A stretch of DNA of 64,000 nucleotides from Eutrophobius brisbanensis (GTDB taxonomy: Bacteria > Pseudomonadota > Gammaproteobacteria > Eutrophobiales > Eutrophobiaceae): assembly GCA_038131795.1 (NCBI GenBank), contig JAYPQE010000003.1, forward strand, positions 1,674,001-1,738,000, in the 5' to 3' direction. The position numbers and the translations under genes are program-made. How positions within the stretch are numbered: position 1 is the stretch's first letter; each line of letters begins with the position of its first letter. The notes beneath the pieces are model-generated. The model searched no databases and was not told the DNA's origin. It saw only the letters and a program-made list of their open reading frames with translations. Shown piece by piece: positions 45,010 through 53,847 of the stretch.

Positions 45010-45885
45010 ATGGACCGCGAAATTTCCGACCTGTATGACGAATACCTGCACACCCCTATGGGTAGACGAAACTTTATGCACAGACTTACTGTGTTAACCG
45101 GAAGTGCCGCCGCTGCCACTGCTGCACTATCCTTACTGGAAGGAAACCAGGCCGTAGCTGCCATGGTGGACGAAAATGACCCTCGCCTGAGCACAGGCAT
45201 GATCAACTATCCAGGAGGGGCTGGGGATGTAAAGGCCTATATGGCAAGACCCAAAGGGGCAGAAAAATTACCGGCCATCATTGTTATGCATGCCAACCGG
45301 GGGCTGTGGCCCCACTTCAAGGATGTCACCCGTAAAGTGGCATTAAGCGGGTTCGTGGCCATCGCGCCAGATATGCTATCGCGGGCAGGCGGCACACCTG
45401 ATGGGGAGAATTCCAGGGGGTCAGAGGGTGATGAGGCGCTGGCCAATCTAGCAAAAATTGATTCCGGTGACATAGAACGGGATTATGTCGCTGCGGTTGA
45501 TTTTCTTAAAAACCATAATGAGACCACAGGCAAGGTTGGATCAGTGGGGTTCTGCTGGGGCGGCGGCCATTCCCTCAGCCTGGCGGTGAATTCACCAGAT
45601 CTTGGTGCAGCAGTCGCCTATTACGGCTCACCGCCTAAATCAGGTTATGAAAATATCCGTGCACCGGTCCTGGGTAACTATGCAGCCGATGACCCCCGTC
45701 TGATCGCCAGCCTACCGGACTTTATCAGCAATATGGAGAAAAACGCCAAACCCTATGAGCTCTATATTTACCCTGGGACAAAACATGCCTTCAACCAGGA
45801 CAACCGGCCAGACAGGTATAATCCAGAAGCAGCAAACCTTGCCTGGGAACGGACCATTAACTTTTTCAAATTAAATTTGGCTTAG
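45010..45885 (+). CDS. Tat-exported dienelactone hydrolase family protein
   Basis: A 291-residue alpha/beta hydrolase with GGAGGAGAGC before the ATG. Residues 1-50 hold a twin-arginine-like signal (GRRNFMHRLTVLTGSAAAA) ending near AVAAM. The catalytic triad of the family is visible: Cys in GFCWGGGHS, Asp in NYAADDPRL, and His in PGTKHAFNQDNRPD, with the oxyanion region VMHANRGL. Family members hydrolyse lactones or esters; an exported position suggests action on a compound in the periplasm. It is last in the rightward row of module A and convergent with ankyrin gene B. Confidence 0.87.
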   Translation: MDREISDLYDEYLHTPMGRRNFMHRLTVLTGSAAAATAALSLLEGNQAVAAMVDENDPRLSTGMINYPGGAGDVKAYMARPKGAEKLPAIIVMHANRGLWPHFKDVTRKVALSGFVAIAPDMLSRAGGTPDGENSRGSEGDEALANLAKIDSGDIERDYVAAVDFLKNHNETTGKVGSVGFCWGGGHSLSLAVNSPDLGAAVAYYGSPPKSGYENIRAPVLGNYAADDPRLIASLPDFISNMEKNAKPYELYIYPGTKHAFNQDNRPDRYNPEAANLAWERTINFFKLNLA

Positions 45886-45893
45886 AAATATTG

Positions 45894-46115
45894 GCCACAG
45901 AGAGCACAGAGAACACAGAGATTATATTGAAAGGAGTTTTAGATTATGGTGTTTTCTAATGCTTCTAAATAGATGTATCCCAGGAGAATGATTGCCACAG
46001 GAATTACAACTATATCGTTAGAAATTATTATTTATTTTTTCTCTGTGTCCTCTGTGCTCTCGAAAACGTGTTCCAGACGTTTTCTACCGCCTACTTCCAT
46101 GTAAGCGTCTGTGGC
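45894..46115. repeat. CACAGAG-type inverted-repeat element, copy 1
   Basis: The left arm (from 45895) has three CACAGAG-like steps, GAGAGCACAGAGAACACAGA. The right arm at 46040-46061 is its inverse complement with one mismatch over 22 bases. A further outer piece (CTGTGGC) follows at 46109-46115 after an interposed hairpin, GAAAACGT at 46062-46069 with ACGTTTTC at 46077-46084. No coding capacity; looks like a small non-autonomous repeat (MITE-like). It lies between two convergent genes. Confidence 0.7.
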
Positions 46116-46129
46116 TTTTATTGTAGATG

Positions 46130-47767
46130 TTATTCTCCGGAGCGGTCGCGAAATTCCCCGGTAAAGGGTTCCGCACCCAGCTCCAGCAATAACGAGGAAA
46201 GTTTTTTGTTTTCGATGGGAGGTGGAGAACGAAACCTGAAATCGGAATTGCCTGCCCCTATCTGCCTGAATAACCGTCCTTCCGGGTCACCCATGGCCAT
46301 GAGCATGGGAGTCAAGCCATATCGATCTTTAGCTTCAATGTTCGCACCGTTTTCCACCAGGAACCGAATCATGTTACTCCATCCTAGATACACCGCATGA
46401 TGTAAAGGGGTCCTGCCATCTATCTTACCTTTACCGGGTCCAACGGCGGCTGTCTCCGTCAACGCAGCACTGACATCTACCCCACCCAGAGACAGGACAA
46501 ACTCCGCTGCCTTGATAGCGTCTGCTTCCTTGCGTGCGCCCCGCTCTGAACCCAGTCCGGCGGCCAACATAAATGTGGTCCCACCACCTATAGTCTTAAC
46601 GTCCTTGTCGGCACCATGGTCAAGCAGGTATTGCATGGATTCTATATCGCTGGATATGGCGGCAAGCATAAATGGCGTGGCACCCACCGGGTCAATCTGG
46701 GGCGGGTCTTCCATGGAACGGGAGAACACCACCATATTGTGATAAGGCAGGGAATACTGGATCTTTGCATTCGGGTCTGCGCCTTTTTCCAACAGGGCCC
46801 TGACCATGTTCGGCATATTGCTGCGGGTCCAGCCAAACCGGTCCGTCTCAGAAGGCCGAAAGGTGTTGATGATCAATACACCTTCATGCAACGCATAATG
46901 TAAAGCGGTCATGCCCCAGGCATCACTGATATTGGGATCAGCACCACTATCCAGCAGATACTTTGCCATGTCCTCATGCCCGCTTTGCAGGGCTATGATT
47001 AAGGGTGAGCCATATTCACTATGGGTTGCGTTGATATCAGCACCCGCATCAATCAATGCCCTGGCAGATTCTATGGCCCCCTGCTGTGCAGCAAAGTATA
47101 GCGGTGTAAAGCCGCCACTGTATTTTGCGAAACGGATTGTGGGTGGATAATTTCTGCCGAAGATGACATTTTCATCCTCAATAATATAAGGCTCGGGTTC
47201 TCGAATCAGTTTTGACCGGGCATTGACTGCAGCACCCGCGTCGATTAAAGCCTTCACCACGTTCACATGGTTTTCTGCAGCGGCCCACATCAATGCCGTC
47301 TGGTTTTCATGGTTGTCACTGGCATTAACATTTGCGCCGTGTTCAATCAGTGCAACCACGGCATCTTCCTGGCCACCGTTGGCACATAACATCAGTGGCG
47401 ACACACCGGTAACCTTTTCCTGATTGGGATCTGCACCTGCGTTAAGCAAGCTGATGACAATGGCAGTATTGGCATTTTCACAGGCAAGAGACAGTGGAGA
47501 GACGCCGAGGTCGTTGGACTGGTTCACCCTGGCACCGGCATTCAGCAGGCTCTTCACTGCGGAATCGTTATTATGGTACACCGCCCAGGCCAGCACGCTG
47601 GTGCCGTCTCCCTGTGTAACGTTTACATCTCCACCCGATGCAATGAGTGTCTGGATATGTTCAAAGTCACTCTTTTTAACCGCTTCCAGCAACGGCGAGG
47701 CCACAACACCTGAGACCGAACCACAGGTCAACAATAACAGGATCACCCTGCTCCACCAGTTAGTCAT
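46130..47767 (-). CDS. exported ankyrin-repeat protein, module B
   Basis: About 545 residues from the ATG that begins MTNWWSRVILLLL, preceded by GGGGTGGTGAG; a GTG three codons earlier is an alternative. Signal peptide ends near VVASP. The mature part consists of about ten ankyrin repeats (GTSVLAWAVYHNNDSAVKSL, TALHYALHEGVLI) with the same mid-chain insertion as the module A paralogue, and the shared end LGAEPFTGEFRDR (compare IGAAPFTGKIVDK). It follows DUF1552 gene B after about 25 bp and closes the leftward module B row. Its role is presumably the same as that of the module A copy. Confidence 0.85.
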   Translation of the reverse strand: MTNWWSRVILLLLTCGSVSGVVASPLLEAVKKSDFEHIQTLIASGGDVNVTQGDGTSVLAWAVYHNNDSAVKSLLNAGARVNQSNDLGVSPLSLACENANTAIVISLLNAGADPNQEKVTGVSPLMLCANGGQEDAVVALIEHGANVNASDNHENQTALMWAAAENHVNVVKALIDAGAAVNARSKLIREPEPYIIEDENVIFGRNYPPTIRFAKYSGGFTPLYFAAQQGAIESARALIDAGADINATHSEYGSPLIIALQSGHEDMAKYLLDSGADPNISDAWGMTALHYALHEGVLIINTFRPSETDRFGWTRSNMPNMVRALLEKGADPNAKIQYSLPYHNMVVFSRSMEDPPQIDPVGATPFMLAAISSDIESMQYLLDHGADKDVKTIGGGTTFMLAAGLGSERGARKEADAIKAAEFVLSLGGVDVSAALTETAAVGPGKGKIDGRTPLHHAVYLGWSNMIRFLVENGANIEAKDRYGLTPMLMAMGDPEGRLFRQIGAGNSDFRFRSPPPIENKKLSSLLLELGAEPFTGEFRDRSGE

Positions 47768-47791
47768 GCTCACCACCCCGACAGGCTTTAA

Positions 47792-49138
47792 TTACGCCAG
47801 ACCAGGCAGAATGCCCGTGGCATCACTGGTGTCATTGGAGACAAATTCTTCAGCCGGGGTATCAAACATGTCCATCACTGCAAGATGCAGGTTGGAGAAA
47901 GGTTCACTGTTATAACGCACGTGCCTGCCGCCTTTTACTCTGCCCTGCCCTGTGCCCAGCACCAGGGTAGGGATATCATTATGAATATGAAGGTTGCCGT
48001 CACTGAGCGCACTGCCGGCAATGATGACTGAATTATCCAGCAATGATGTATCGCCATCCATGGTGGTCTTCATTTTTTTGAGGAAATAGGCAAGCAGTTC
48101 TGATTGATAAAGATTTACCTTCTTTAACATTTCAATGGCGGGTTTGTTGCCCTTGTGGTGCGACAGGGAATGGTGGCCGTCCTGGGCACCCAGTTCCAGG
48201 TAATTACGGTTAGTCCCCTCATGCCCCATCATAAAGGCCACGACACGGGTCATGTCCGTCTGGTAGGCCAGAAACATCAGGTCAAATATTAACCGGGCAT
48301 GTTCATCATATCGCGCCGGGATACCAGCGGGACGTTTGAAGTCAGCATGGGCCTGGTCTTCAACACCTGCCCTGGATTCTGCAACCTGTATACCCCTTTC
48401 GATGTCCCGTACGGCATCAAGATATTCTTCTATCTTGTATTTGTCATTGGCATTTACTTTCTTCATTAACCGGTTTGCCCTGGAGGTCACCGAGTCCAGG
48501 ACACTGCCCTGCTCCGCTATACGCTGCCTGATGGCCTTAGGGTCCACGGTATCGGTATCGCCAAACAGCCGTTCAAATACCTTCCTAGGATTGTCCTGGG
48601 TGGGCAGCGGGGTCGTCGCCGATGACCAGCTCAACGTACTGCGGTAAAACCCATCATAATCCACCTCATTACCGCCGGCCCATTCAGCGGGGTCCAGCCC
48701 CAGTTGCAGTGACGCCAATTGGGTATTGCTCCCTGCTTTTCTGGCAACATACTGGTCCACGGAGATGCCCACAGAGTTATCATAAGGATGCACACCGGTA
48801 AGATAGGCCGCGCATGGACGGGCATGGGTGCCACCCCGCTCACCGGGACGAAGGTCTGCGGCCTTGATATCCAGCCCGCTTAACACCAGCATGTCTTCCC
48901 GAAAATCAGCCAGGGGCACCAGAGAGGGTGTCATTTCATAATCTGCGCCTTGTTTTTTCGGCGTCCAGTTCTCCATAATACGACCTACCGGAAGGTATAT
49001 ATAACCAAGCCGCAACGGGTTGATGGTAGTCGATGCCGCCATGGCCGGGACCATGGCATCCAGAAACGGCAGGGCAATGGAAGCACCGGCACCTTTCAGG
49101 AAGGTACGTCTTGGAAGTGATTTCTTAAATATCATCAT
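47792..49138 (-). CDS. Tat-exported DUF1552 (HXXSHH) protein, module B
   Basis: About 448 residues from the ATG with AGAGGA nine bases upstream; this gives MMIFKKSLPRR as in the module A paralogue. Twin-arginine signal LPRRTFLKGAGASIALPFLD. The family motif is canonical here, GHHSLSHHKG (HXXSHH). Other shared blocks are YLPVGRIMENWTP, LSGLD, VGISVDQYVA, ERLFGDTDT and HNDIPTLVLG. The whole length aligns with the module A protein. It lies between the DUF1592 gene (about 80 bp upstream) and the ankyrin gene. Confidence 0.87.
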   Translation of the reverse strand: MMIFKKSLPRRTFLKGAGASIALPFLDAMVPAMAASTTINPLRLGYIYLPVGRIMENWTPKKQGADYEMTPSLVPLADFREDMLVLSGLDIKAADLRPGERGGTHARPCAAYLTGVHPYDNSVGISVDQYVARKAGSNTQLASLQLGLDPAEWAGGNEVDYDGFYRSTLSWSSATTPLPTQDNPRKVFERLFGDTDTVDPKAIRQRIAEQGSVLDSVTSRANRLMKKVNANDKYKIEEYLDAVRDIERGIQVAESRAGVEDQAHADFKRPAGIPARYDEHARLIFDLMFLAYQTDMTRVVAFMMGHEGTNRNYLELGAQDGHHSLSHHKGNKPAIEMLKKVNLYQSELLAYFLKKMKTTMDGDTSLLDNSVIIAGSALSDGNLHIHNDIPTLVLGTGQGRVKGGRHVRYNSEPFSNLHLAVMDMFDTPAEEFVSNDTSDATGILPGLA

Positions 49139-49217
49139 GGCTGTCATTCCTCTGGTATACCTATACTAATTCTTGTCTATTTATAAGCTAAATTCAAATT
49201 ATGGTTAATGGCCAATA

Positions 49218-51632
49218 TTAAAGGGCCTTTCTATACTGAAACGGCGTGCTCTGAATCACCGCCAGGATCAGCGCTGACCAGGTATTTCCCTGTTTTTCAA
49301 TTTTTCTCACAATGTCCCTGACCTCCGGTTGATCATAATATTCCAGCCCCCGGCCCAGGGCATAGGACAACATTTTTTCTGATACCGTGTGGACCATCCT
49401 GTCGGTATGGCTGACCAGCCTGTCCCTGAACTCCCTGGTTGTGCTAAAAGGGGTCCCGTCAAATAATATGCCCCCCGGCTCAACATCTGTCCCGGCCTCT
49501 TCATAACGGGTCCGGTAGACACCAATGGCATTAAAATTTTCAAGGGCAAACCCAATGGGGTCCATCAATTTATGGCAGGCCGAGCACACCGGGTTGGCCC
49601 TGTGTTTTTCCATCGCCTCTTTCATGGTTAATGCCTTACCCTCATCGCTTTCTACCTGGAGTTCCGGTTGAAAGGCATTTGCCGGTGGCGGTGGCGGTGG
49701 CATGTTAAACAAGTTTTCCAGTACCCATTTACCACGTAACACGGGGGAGGTACGGTTATTATAGGACGTAGCTGTTAGCAGGCTACCTTTACCTAACAGA
49801 CCGATGCGTTCCTGGTTATCTTTTAAATCAACTTTTCTGAAACGGCTACCCTGGACCCCCTCTATACCATAATGCCTGGCCAGGCGTTCATTGAGGTAGG
49901 TAACATCCGAAGTCAGCAATTCCCCTATAGGCCTGTCTGCCCGGACCATATCTGAGAACCACATATGGGTCTCAGTCTTCATGGCCTCACGCAACTCATT
50001 ATCAAATTCGGCAAAGATCTCCGGGTGGGGGGCAACGATGTCCATGTCGCGGACGGACAGCCACTGATTGGAAAAGTTATTTATGAATGTATCCGATTTA
50101 GGATCGGCCAGTAGTCTTAAAACCTGATCCGATAACACTCCGGGGTCTGACAACCTGCCCCGTTCTGCCAGGTCAATCAACTCGTCATCCGGCAAACTGT
50201 TCCATAGAAAGAATGACAAACGGGAAGCCAGTTCCAGGTCAGAGATGGGATAGATCGCACCCGGGACAACACCCTCGGGGTCTTCTTCTACCCGGTAGAG
50301 GAATTCAGGACCGGATAGTATGCCCTGCAGGGCGAGGCTGATGCCGCCCTTGAACCCACTCCTGTCTCTGCCTGCCTCAAACAGGTCCATTAACTCTTTC
50401 AAATCCGTGTCATTGGCTGAACGGCGGTAGGCCCGGCTGGCCAGATCAGAAAGTATTTGCCTGGCACATGAATCCTGTTCGTCCCTGGAATCGGGTGCAC
50501 AGCTAAAGATCTTTTTCTGGCTGGCAGTGACCCCGGGACCCGTAGCATTCATGGGTCCGGTAATCATGACACTGGCCACCGCTGGTTCGCCGCCCTTGAA
50601 GGAACCGATATCCAACAGGGTCATTTCTGGCTTCTTCATACCGGTTGGCTTGGTGTCATAGTCAATAAATGATACTCCTACCAGATGGGACCCGGCTTTG
50701 GCAGGAAATGTTACTTCGAGTATTTCATCTGCATTAAATTCATATTTTGTCTGTTCGGCTTCCCCTGCATAAGCCGGATTCTGGCTCTCATTAAATAATG
50801 GTCCACTGGCACCCAACCGTTTTCCGCCAATTTCAAACAATTTTAATCGTTCATGATCCAGACGAACATCCAGCTGGTGCGGATGCCTCAAACCACGGAT
50901 GTATCCCTCCATGCTGCGTTGAAACTTCACATTGATCCGATACTCACCATCCATAGGGAAATAATAATCAAATGCAACGCCCCCCCGGGAACCCAGGGGA
51001 AGATTTTCATTCATTCTTGATCTCTGAATGAATTCAGGTGCAACATCGACTGTCTGACTTGCTGGCAACATCTCATCAGGACCAACGGCAAGCTTGCTTA
51101 TCTTGCTCGCGGCGAACATGTATTGTTCCATTAACAAGGGTGATACAGCAAGGACATCGGCCATGTTATCGAAGCCATGACCAATATTGTCCGGAGGGAG
51201 TAATTCATCGACATCCACCTCCATGCCCAGTAGGTCGCGCACCGCATTGGCATACTCCGCGCGGTTAAGTCTATGGACGGTAACATTGCCCGGGTTCAGG
51301 TTGGTATGGGCAAGTGAGTCCAGTTCATCCTGCAGATAAGAGGTCAGTTGTTCATATTCATTTTCTGTAGGTCTGATGGGAATCCCTACCGGCGGCATGG
51401 CTCTTAAGGACAACTTCAGATTGACCCGTTCCCATAGAGCGGGGTCCTGGCTGATGTCATTTACATTTGCCTTATCCAGCAACAGGTTGGCAGTCTTCAG
51501 GTTCTCATTGTGACAACTGACACAATACTTGTTTAATAATGACCGATAGTCCGCTTGTGCCTGAATCAGACCCGGGGTGATGAATAAAAGGGCCAGACCT
51601 GTGACAATGTGCCTACATCCATTAATAAACAT
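49218..51632 (-). CDS. exported DUF1592-type multidomain cytochrome c protein, module B
   Basis: An 804-residue paralogue of the module A protein with start behind GAGAGGCATTAG and signal peptide ending near GLIQAQ. Same domain order: N-terminal haem site CVSCH, DUF1587 (RLNRAEYANAVRDLLG), beta domain, DUF1595 (ASRAYRRSANDTDL), DUF1592 (RLSFFLWNSLPDDEL), DUF1588 with proline run and second haem site CSACH (NPVCSACHKLMDPIG), and DUF1585 (MLSYALGRGLEYYDQP). Both haem sites are intact. It is read in the same direction as the PQQ dehydrogenase gene upstream, unlike module A where the two are divergent. Confidence 0.87.
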   Translation of the reverse strand: MFINGCRHIVTGLALLFITPGLIQAQADYRSLLNKYCVSCHNENLKTANLLLDKANVNDISQDPALWERVNLKLSLRAMPPVGIPIRPTENEYEQLTSYLQDELDSLAHTNLNPGNVTVHRLNRAEYANAVRDLLGMEVDVDELLPPDNIGHGFDNMADVLAVSPLLMEQYMFAASKISKLAVGPDEMLPASQTVDVAPEFIQRSRMNENLPLGSRGGVAFDYYFPMDGEYRINVKFQRSMEGYIRGLRHPHQLDVRLDHERLKLFEIGGKRLGASGPLFNESQNPAYAGEAEQTKYEFNADEILEVTFPAKAGSHLVGVSFIDYDTKPTGMKKPEMTLLDIGSFKGGEPAVASVMITGPMNATGPGVTASQKKIFSCAPDSRDEQDSCARQILSDLASRAYRRSANDTDLKELMDLFEAGRDRSGFKGGISLALQGILSGPEFLYRVEEDPEGVVPGAIYPISDLELASRLSFFLWNSLPDDELIDLAERGRLSDPGVLSDQVLRLLADPKSDTFINNFSNQWLSVRDMDIVAPHPEIFAEFDNELREAMKTETHMWFSDMVRADRPIGELLTSDVTYLNERLARHYGIEGVQGSRFRKVDLKDNQERIGLLGKGSLLTATSYNNRTSPVLRGKWVLENLFNMPPPPPPANAFQPELQVESDEGKALTMKEAMEKHRANPVCSACHKLMDPIGFALENFNAIGVYRTRYEEAGTDVEPGGILFDGTPFSTTREFRDRLVSHTDRMVHTVSEKMLSYALGRGLEYYDQPEVRDIVRKIEKQGNTWSALILAVIQSTPFQYRKAL

Positions 51633-51675
51633 CTAATGCCTCTCGGATTTGCTTTTCGTACCTATGGAAATTATA

Positions 51676-51710
51676 CGCCCCCTGTAACCATATTCGAATC
51701 ACAGGGGGCG
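51676..51710. terminator. GC-rich hairpin between PQQ dehydrogenase B and DUF1592 gene B
   Basis: CGCCCCCTGT at 51676-51685 pairs exactly with ACAGGGGGCG at 51701-51710. On the minus strand a T-rich stretch precedes rather than follows the hairpin, so it may be a partial terminator or an RNA-processing structure that separates expression of the two genes. Confidence 0.45.
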
Positions 51711-51754
51711 CAAAAAATAAGGAAATACAGCTAATAAAGAATTAACCTGAAAAC

Positions 51755-53518
51755 CTAAGGTAAAGCAAACACATAGACGGCATTGTGCCCCCTGGGCGTT
51801 GAGAGACCGGCTAAATCCAGTGGCCGGCGGGTAGCGGAATTACCGTCCCCGGTCATCACCGCGATGTATTGCTTACCATCCACGGCGTAACTGATAGTGC
51901 TCATCTGGATCACCCCGCCCAGCGGCATCTCCCACAGGACTTCACCGTCATCCGCATCAAAGGCGCGGAACCGTCTGTTCATATCTCCCCAGAAGATGAG
52001 GTCACCGGCAGTGGCCAGTACCGCGCCATTACCGGGCAGTCCGGTCTCAAACAGGCGGGTCAGTTCCCCCGTACTGATATCGATCTTACCCAGGGCATAG
52101 GCCTCATCCGGGTCTACCCCGGGACGCAGGCGTCCAACACGGTCACGGTAACCTGAAGGACTGGAGAGATCCGCCGTCATCCCCAGGCAATAATCATGGA
52201 AGGCCACATAGACGGAATTGGTGCGGGGGTGATAGGCCATGGGCCAGTAACCCCGGGTGTTATGGTAACAGGTGATGACCGAGTCACCGTCTTCCTTGAA
52301 GACATTGTCCCAGTTGATCTCTGCAACCCCGGTATTCACATCGATATTGGAGATATTAAACCGCTCATCATCTACCGGGAATGGCATGGCCCATAGGAAT
52401 TCACCATCATCGGCATCCAGCACCCACATACCGCCACCTTCGCCAATATGAATGACCACATCGCGTTCTTCATTGGGATCGATGTTGGGATTGATCCATT
52501 TCACGTTTGCTGGGTCCGGTTTCAGTGTGGTCCTGGCCAGCACCCGCTCATGGGTATGGTCTGCATCCCAGTCGTCCCCCGGCAGGTGCTGGTAATACCA
52601 GGCCAGTTCACCGGAACTGGCCTTTAAGGCAATAGTGGAGTTACTGAATAGGTCCGCCGGGGCGGTCCGGGAGATGGCATCGGGGCTGCCATGGCGGCTT
52701 AAACGGGTATAGGGCTGGGGATTGGCGATGCCCCAGTAGATCAATCCATTATCAGGGTCATAGGAACCGGGCAGGCCCCAGGGTGAGGCCACGCGCTTTT
52801 CCGTGGGTACACTACCCCAACTGTCTCCGCCAAAGTCCCCCGCCCCGGCGGCCGTATGGAAACGCCAGGTTTCTTTCCCTGTCATGGCATCATTGGCACC
52901 GATATAGCAATTGGCATAGTCCCGGCAGGCACGGGCCGTTATGACATTGCCCTCAACCACGATGGGGGCAGAGGTATTCTTGGCACCGGAGCCGGGTTCG
53001 TAGGACTCCACTTCCCAACGGACACTGCCGTTACGGGCATCCAGGGCCACCAGGTAACCGTCCGGGGAGGTGTAGTAGATCATGTCATGGAAGATGGCCA
53101 GAGACTTGGAACTGGTCCCTCGTATAGAAGACAGGCGTACCCCCTGGGGTGCCTCACGATTATATTCCCAGATCACATCACCATTGGTGGCATCCAGGGC
53201 CACCACGGAATTGATGGGAGAGACCACATACATCACGCCGTTATAGACAATCGGAATGGTCTGTTGTGTACCATCGGGCATACCGCGGGACCAGACCATC
53301 TGCAGGTCATCCACATTGTCCCGGTTGATTTCATCCAGGGGGCTGAAGCGTTGCTCATCATAGGTCCGGCCCAGCATCAGCCAGTCGGCAGGATTGGGAT
53401 TGGCCAGCATATCCCCGGTTACAGGTGAAAAGTTATTATTTTGCGCCGCAAGTGGTCCGGTGAAAATCAGAAGAATAGTAAACAATAAGACCTGTGGTTT
53501 TTTTATTATAATTGCCAT
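51755..53518 (-). CDS. PQQ-dependent quinoprotein dehydrogenase, module B
   Basis: About 587 residues from the ATG preceded by a run of seven G; the frame is open further upstream but only this start gives a signal peptide (ending near PLAAQNN). An eight-bladed propeller with repeats such as VVALDATNGDVIWEY and LVALDARNGSVRWEV. Active-site region NPQPYTRLSRHGSP and GDDWDADHTHE, with catalytic Asp near residue 318 and a second Asp at 320. A spaced Cys pair (ACRDYANC) takes the place of the adjacent cysteines of methanol dehydrogenase. Paralogue of the module A enzyme, but without its own cytochrome directly behind it. Confidence 0.88.
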   Translation of the reverse strand: MAIIIKKPQVLLFTILLIFTGPLAAQNNNFSPVTGDMLANPNPADWLMLGRTYDEQRFSPLDEINRDNVDDLQMVWSRGMPDGTQQTIPIVYNGVMYVVSPINSVVALDATNGDVIWEYNREAPQGVRLSSIRGTSSKSLAIFHDMIYYTSPDGYLVALDARNGSVRWEVESYEPGSGAKNTSAPIVVEGNVITARACRDYANCYIGANDAMTGKETWRFHTAAGAGDFGGDSWGSVPTEKRVASPWGLPGSYDPDNGLIYWGIANPQPYTRLSRHGSPDAISRTAPADLFSNSTIALKASSGELAWYYQHLPGDDWDADHTHERVLARTTLKPDPANVKWINPNIDPNEERDVVIHIGEGGGMWVLDADDGEFLWAMPFPVDDERFNISNIDVNTGVAEINWDNVFKEDGDSVITCYHNTRGYWPMAYHPRTNSVYVAFHDYCLGMTADLSSPSGYRDRVGRLRPGVDPDEAYALGKIDISTGELTRLFETGLPGNGAVLATAGDLIFWGDMNRRFRAFDADDGEVLWEMPLGGVIQMSTISYAVDGKQYIAVMTGDGNSATRRPLDLAGLSTPRGHNAVYVFALP

Positions 53519-53641
53519 GGCATCCCCCCCATGATGGTTGATTATTGCCATTAATATTGCCACAAGCCCCGACTGCGTTCTAGCAAAAACAGAGGTTACT
53601 CCTATTTCTGACATAATTAGCTGTTCATAATTCGAATTATT

Positions 53642-53785
53642 AAAGCCACAGAGATCACAGAGAACATCAGAAATTTTTCTTTATAGTATTTTTACGAGCC
53701 TACCAGGTTTTGACATCACATCAGTTGACTCCTTGATCACTCACCCATTGTTTTTCTGTGTGTCCTCTGTGCCCTCTGTGGCTTT
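53642..53785. repeat. CACAGAG-type inverted-repeat element, copy 2
   Basis: Left arm begins AAAGCCACAGAGATCACAGA at 53642; the right arm ends ...CTCTGTGGCTTT at 53785 and is its inverse complement over about 30 bases with several mismatches. The 144-bp element has no coding capacity. Same repeat unit as the copy at 45894-46115; the two flank the ankyrin, DUF1552, DUF1592 and PQQ dehydrogenase genes of module B. Confidence 0.7.
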
Positions 53786-53794
53786 CCTTTACAT

Positions 53795-53825
53795 AAAAAA
53801 AACCGGGGCTGGGCCCCGGTTTTTA
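53795..53825 (-). terminator. rho-independent terminator of receptor gene 1 of module B
   Basis: AACCGGGGC at 53801-53809 and GCCCCGGTT at 53813-53821, with a run of T on the minus strand directly after the stem. Lies 23 bp beyond the receptor stop. A near-copy stands behind the second receptor at 59383-59406. Confidence 0.88.
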
Positions 53826-53847
53826 TTTACATCAACTTCGTTACTAC

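Larger units (their letters stand above)
53519..53847. other. intergenic region between PQQ dehydrogenase B and the first CACAGAG-flanked receptor
   Basis: A 329-bp gap that holds the promoter and G-run ribosome site of the dehydrogenase, the second CACAGAG inverted-repeat element (53642-53785) and the terminator of the receptor gene (53795-53825). No coding frame of its own. Confidence 0.6.

Noticed and set aside
45894..46115. CRISPR array suggested by repeated CACAGAG units
   Set aside because: Units are too short, not regularly spaced by unique spacers, and occur as inverted arms.
51691..51710. TTCGAATC resembling a tRNA T-loop
   Set aside because: It lies in the loop of a hairpin between two genes; no acceptor, D or anticodon arms fit around it.
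52856..53428. 190-codon rightward open frame opposite PQQ dehydrogenase B
   Set aside because: Antisense to the propeller repeats; Gly/Ile/His-rich composition typical of a shadow frame.
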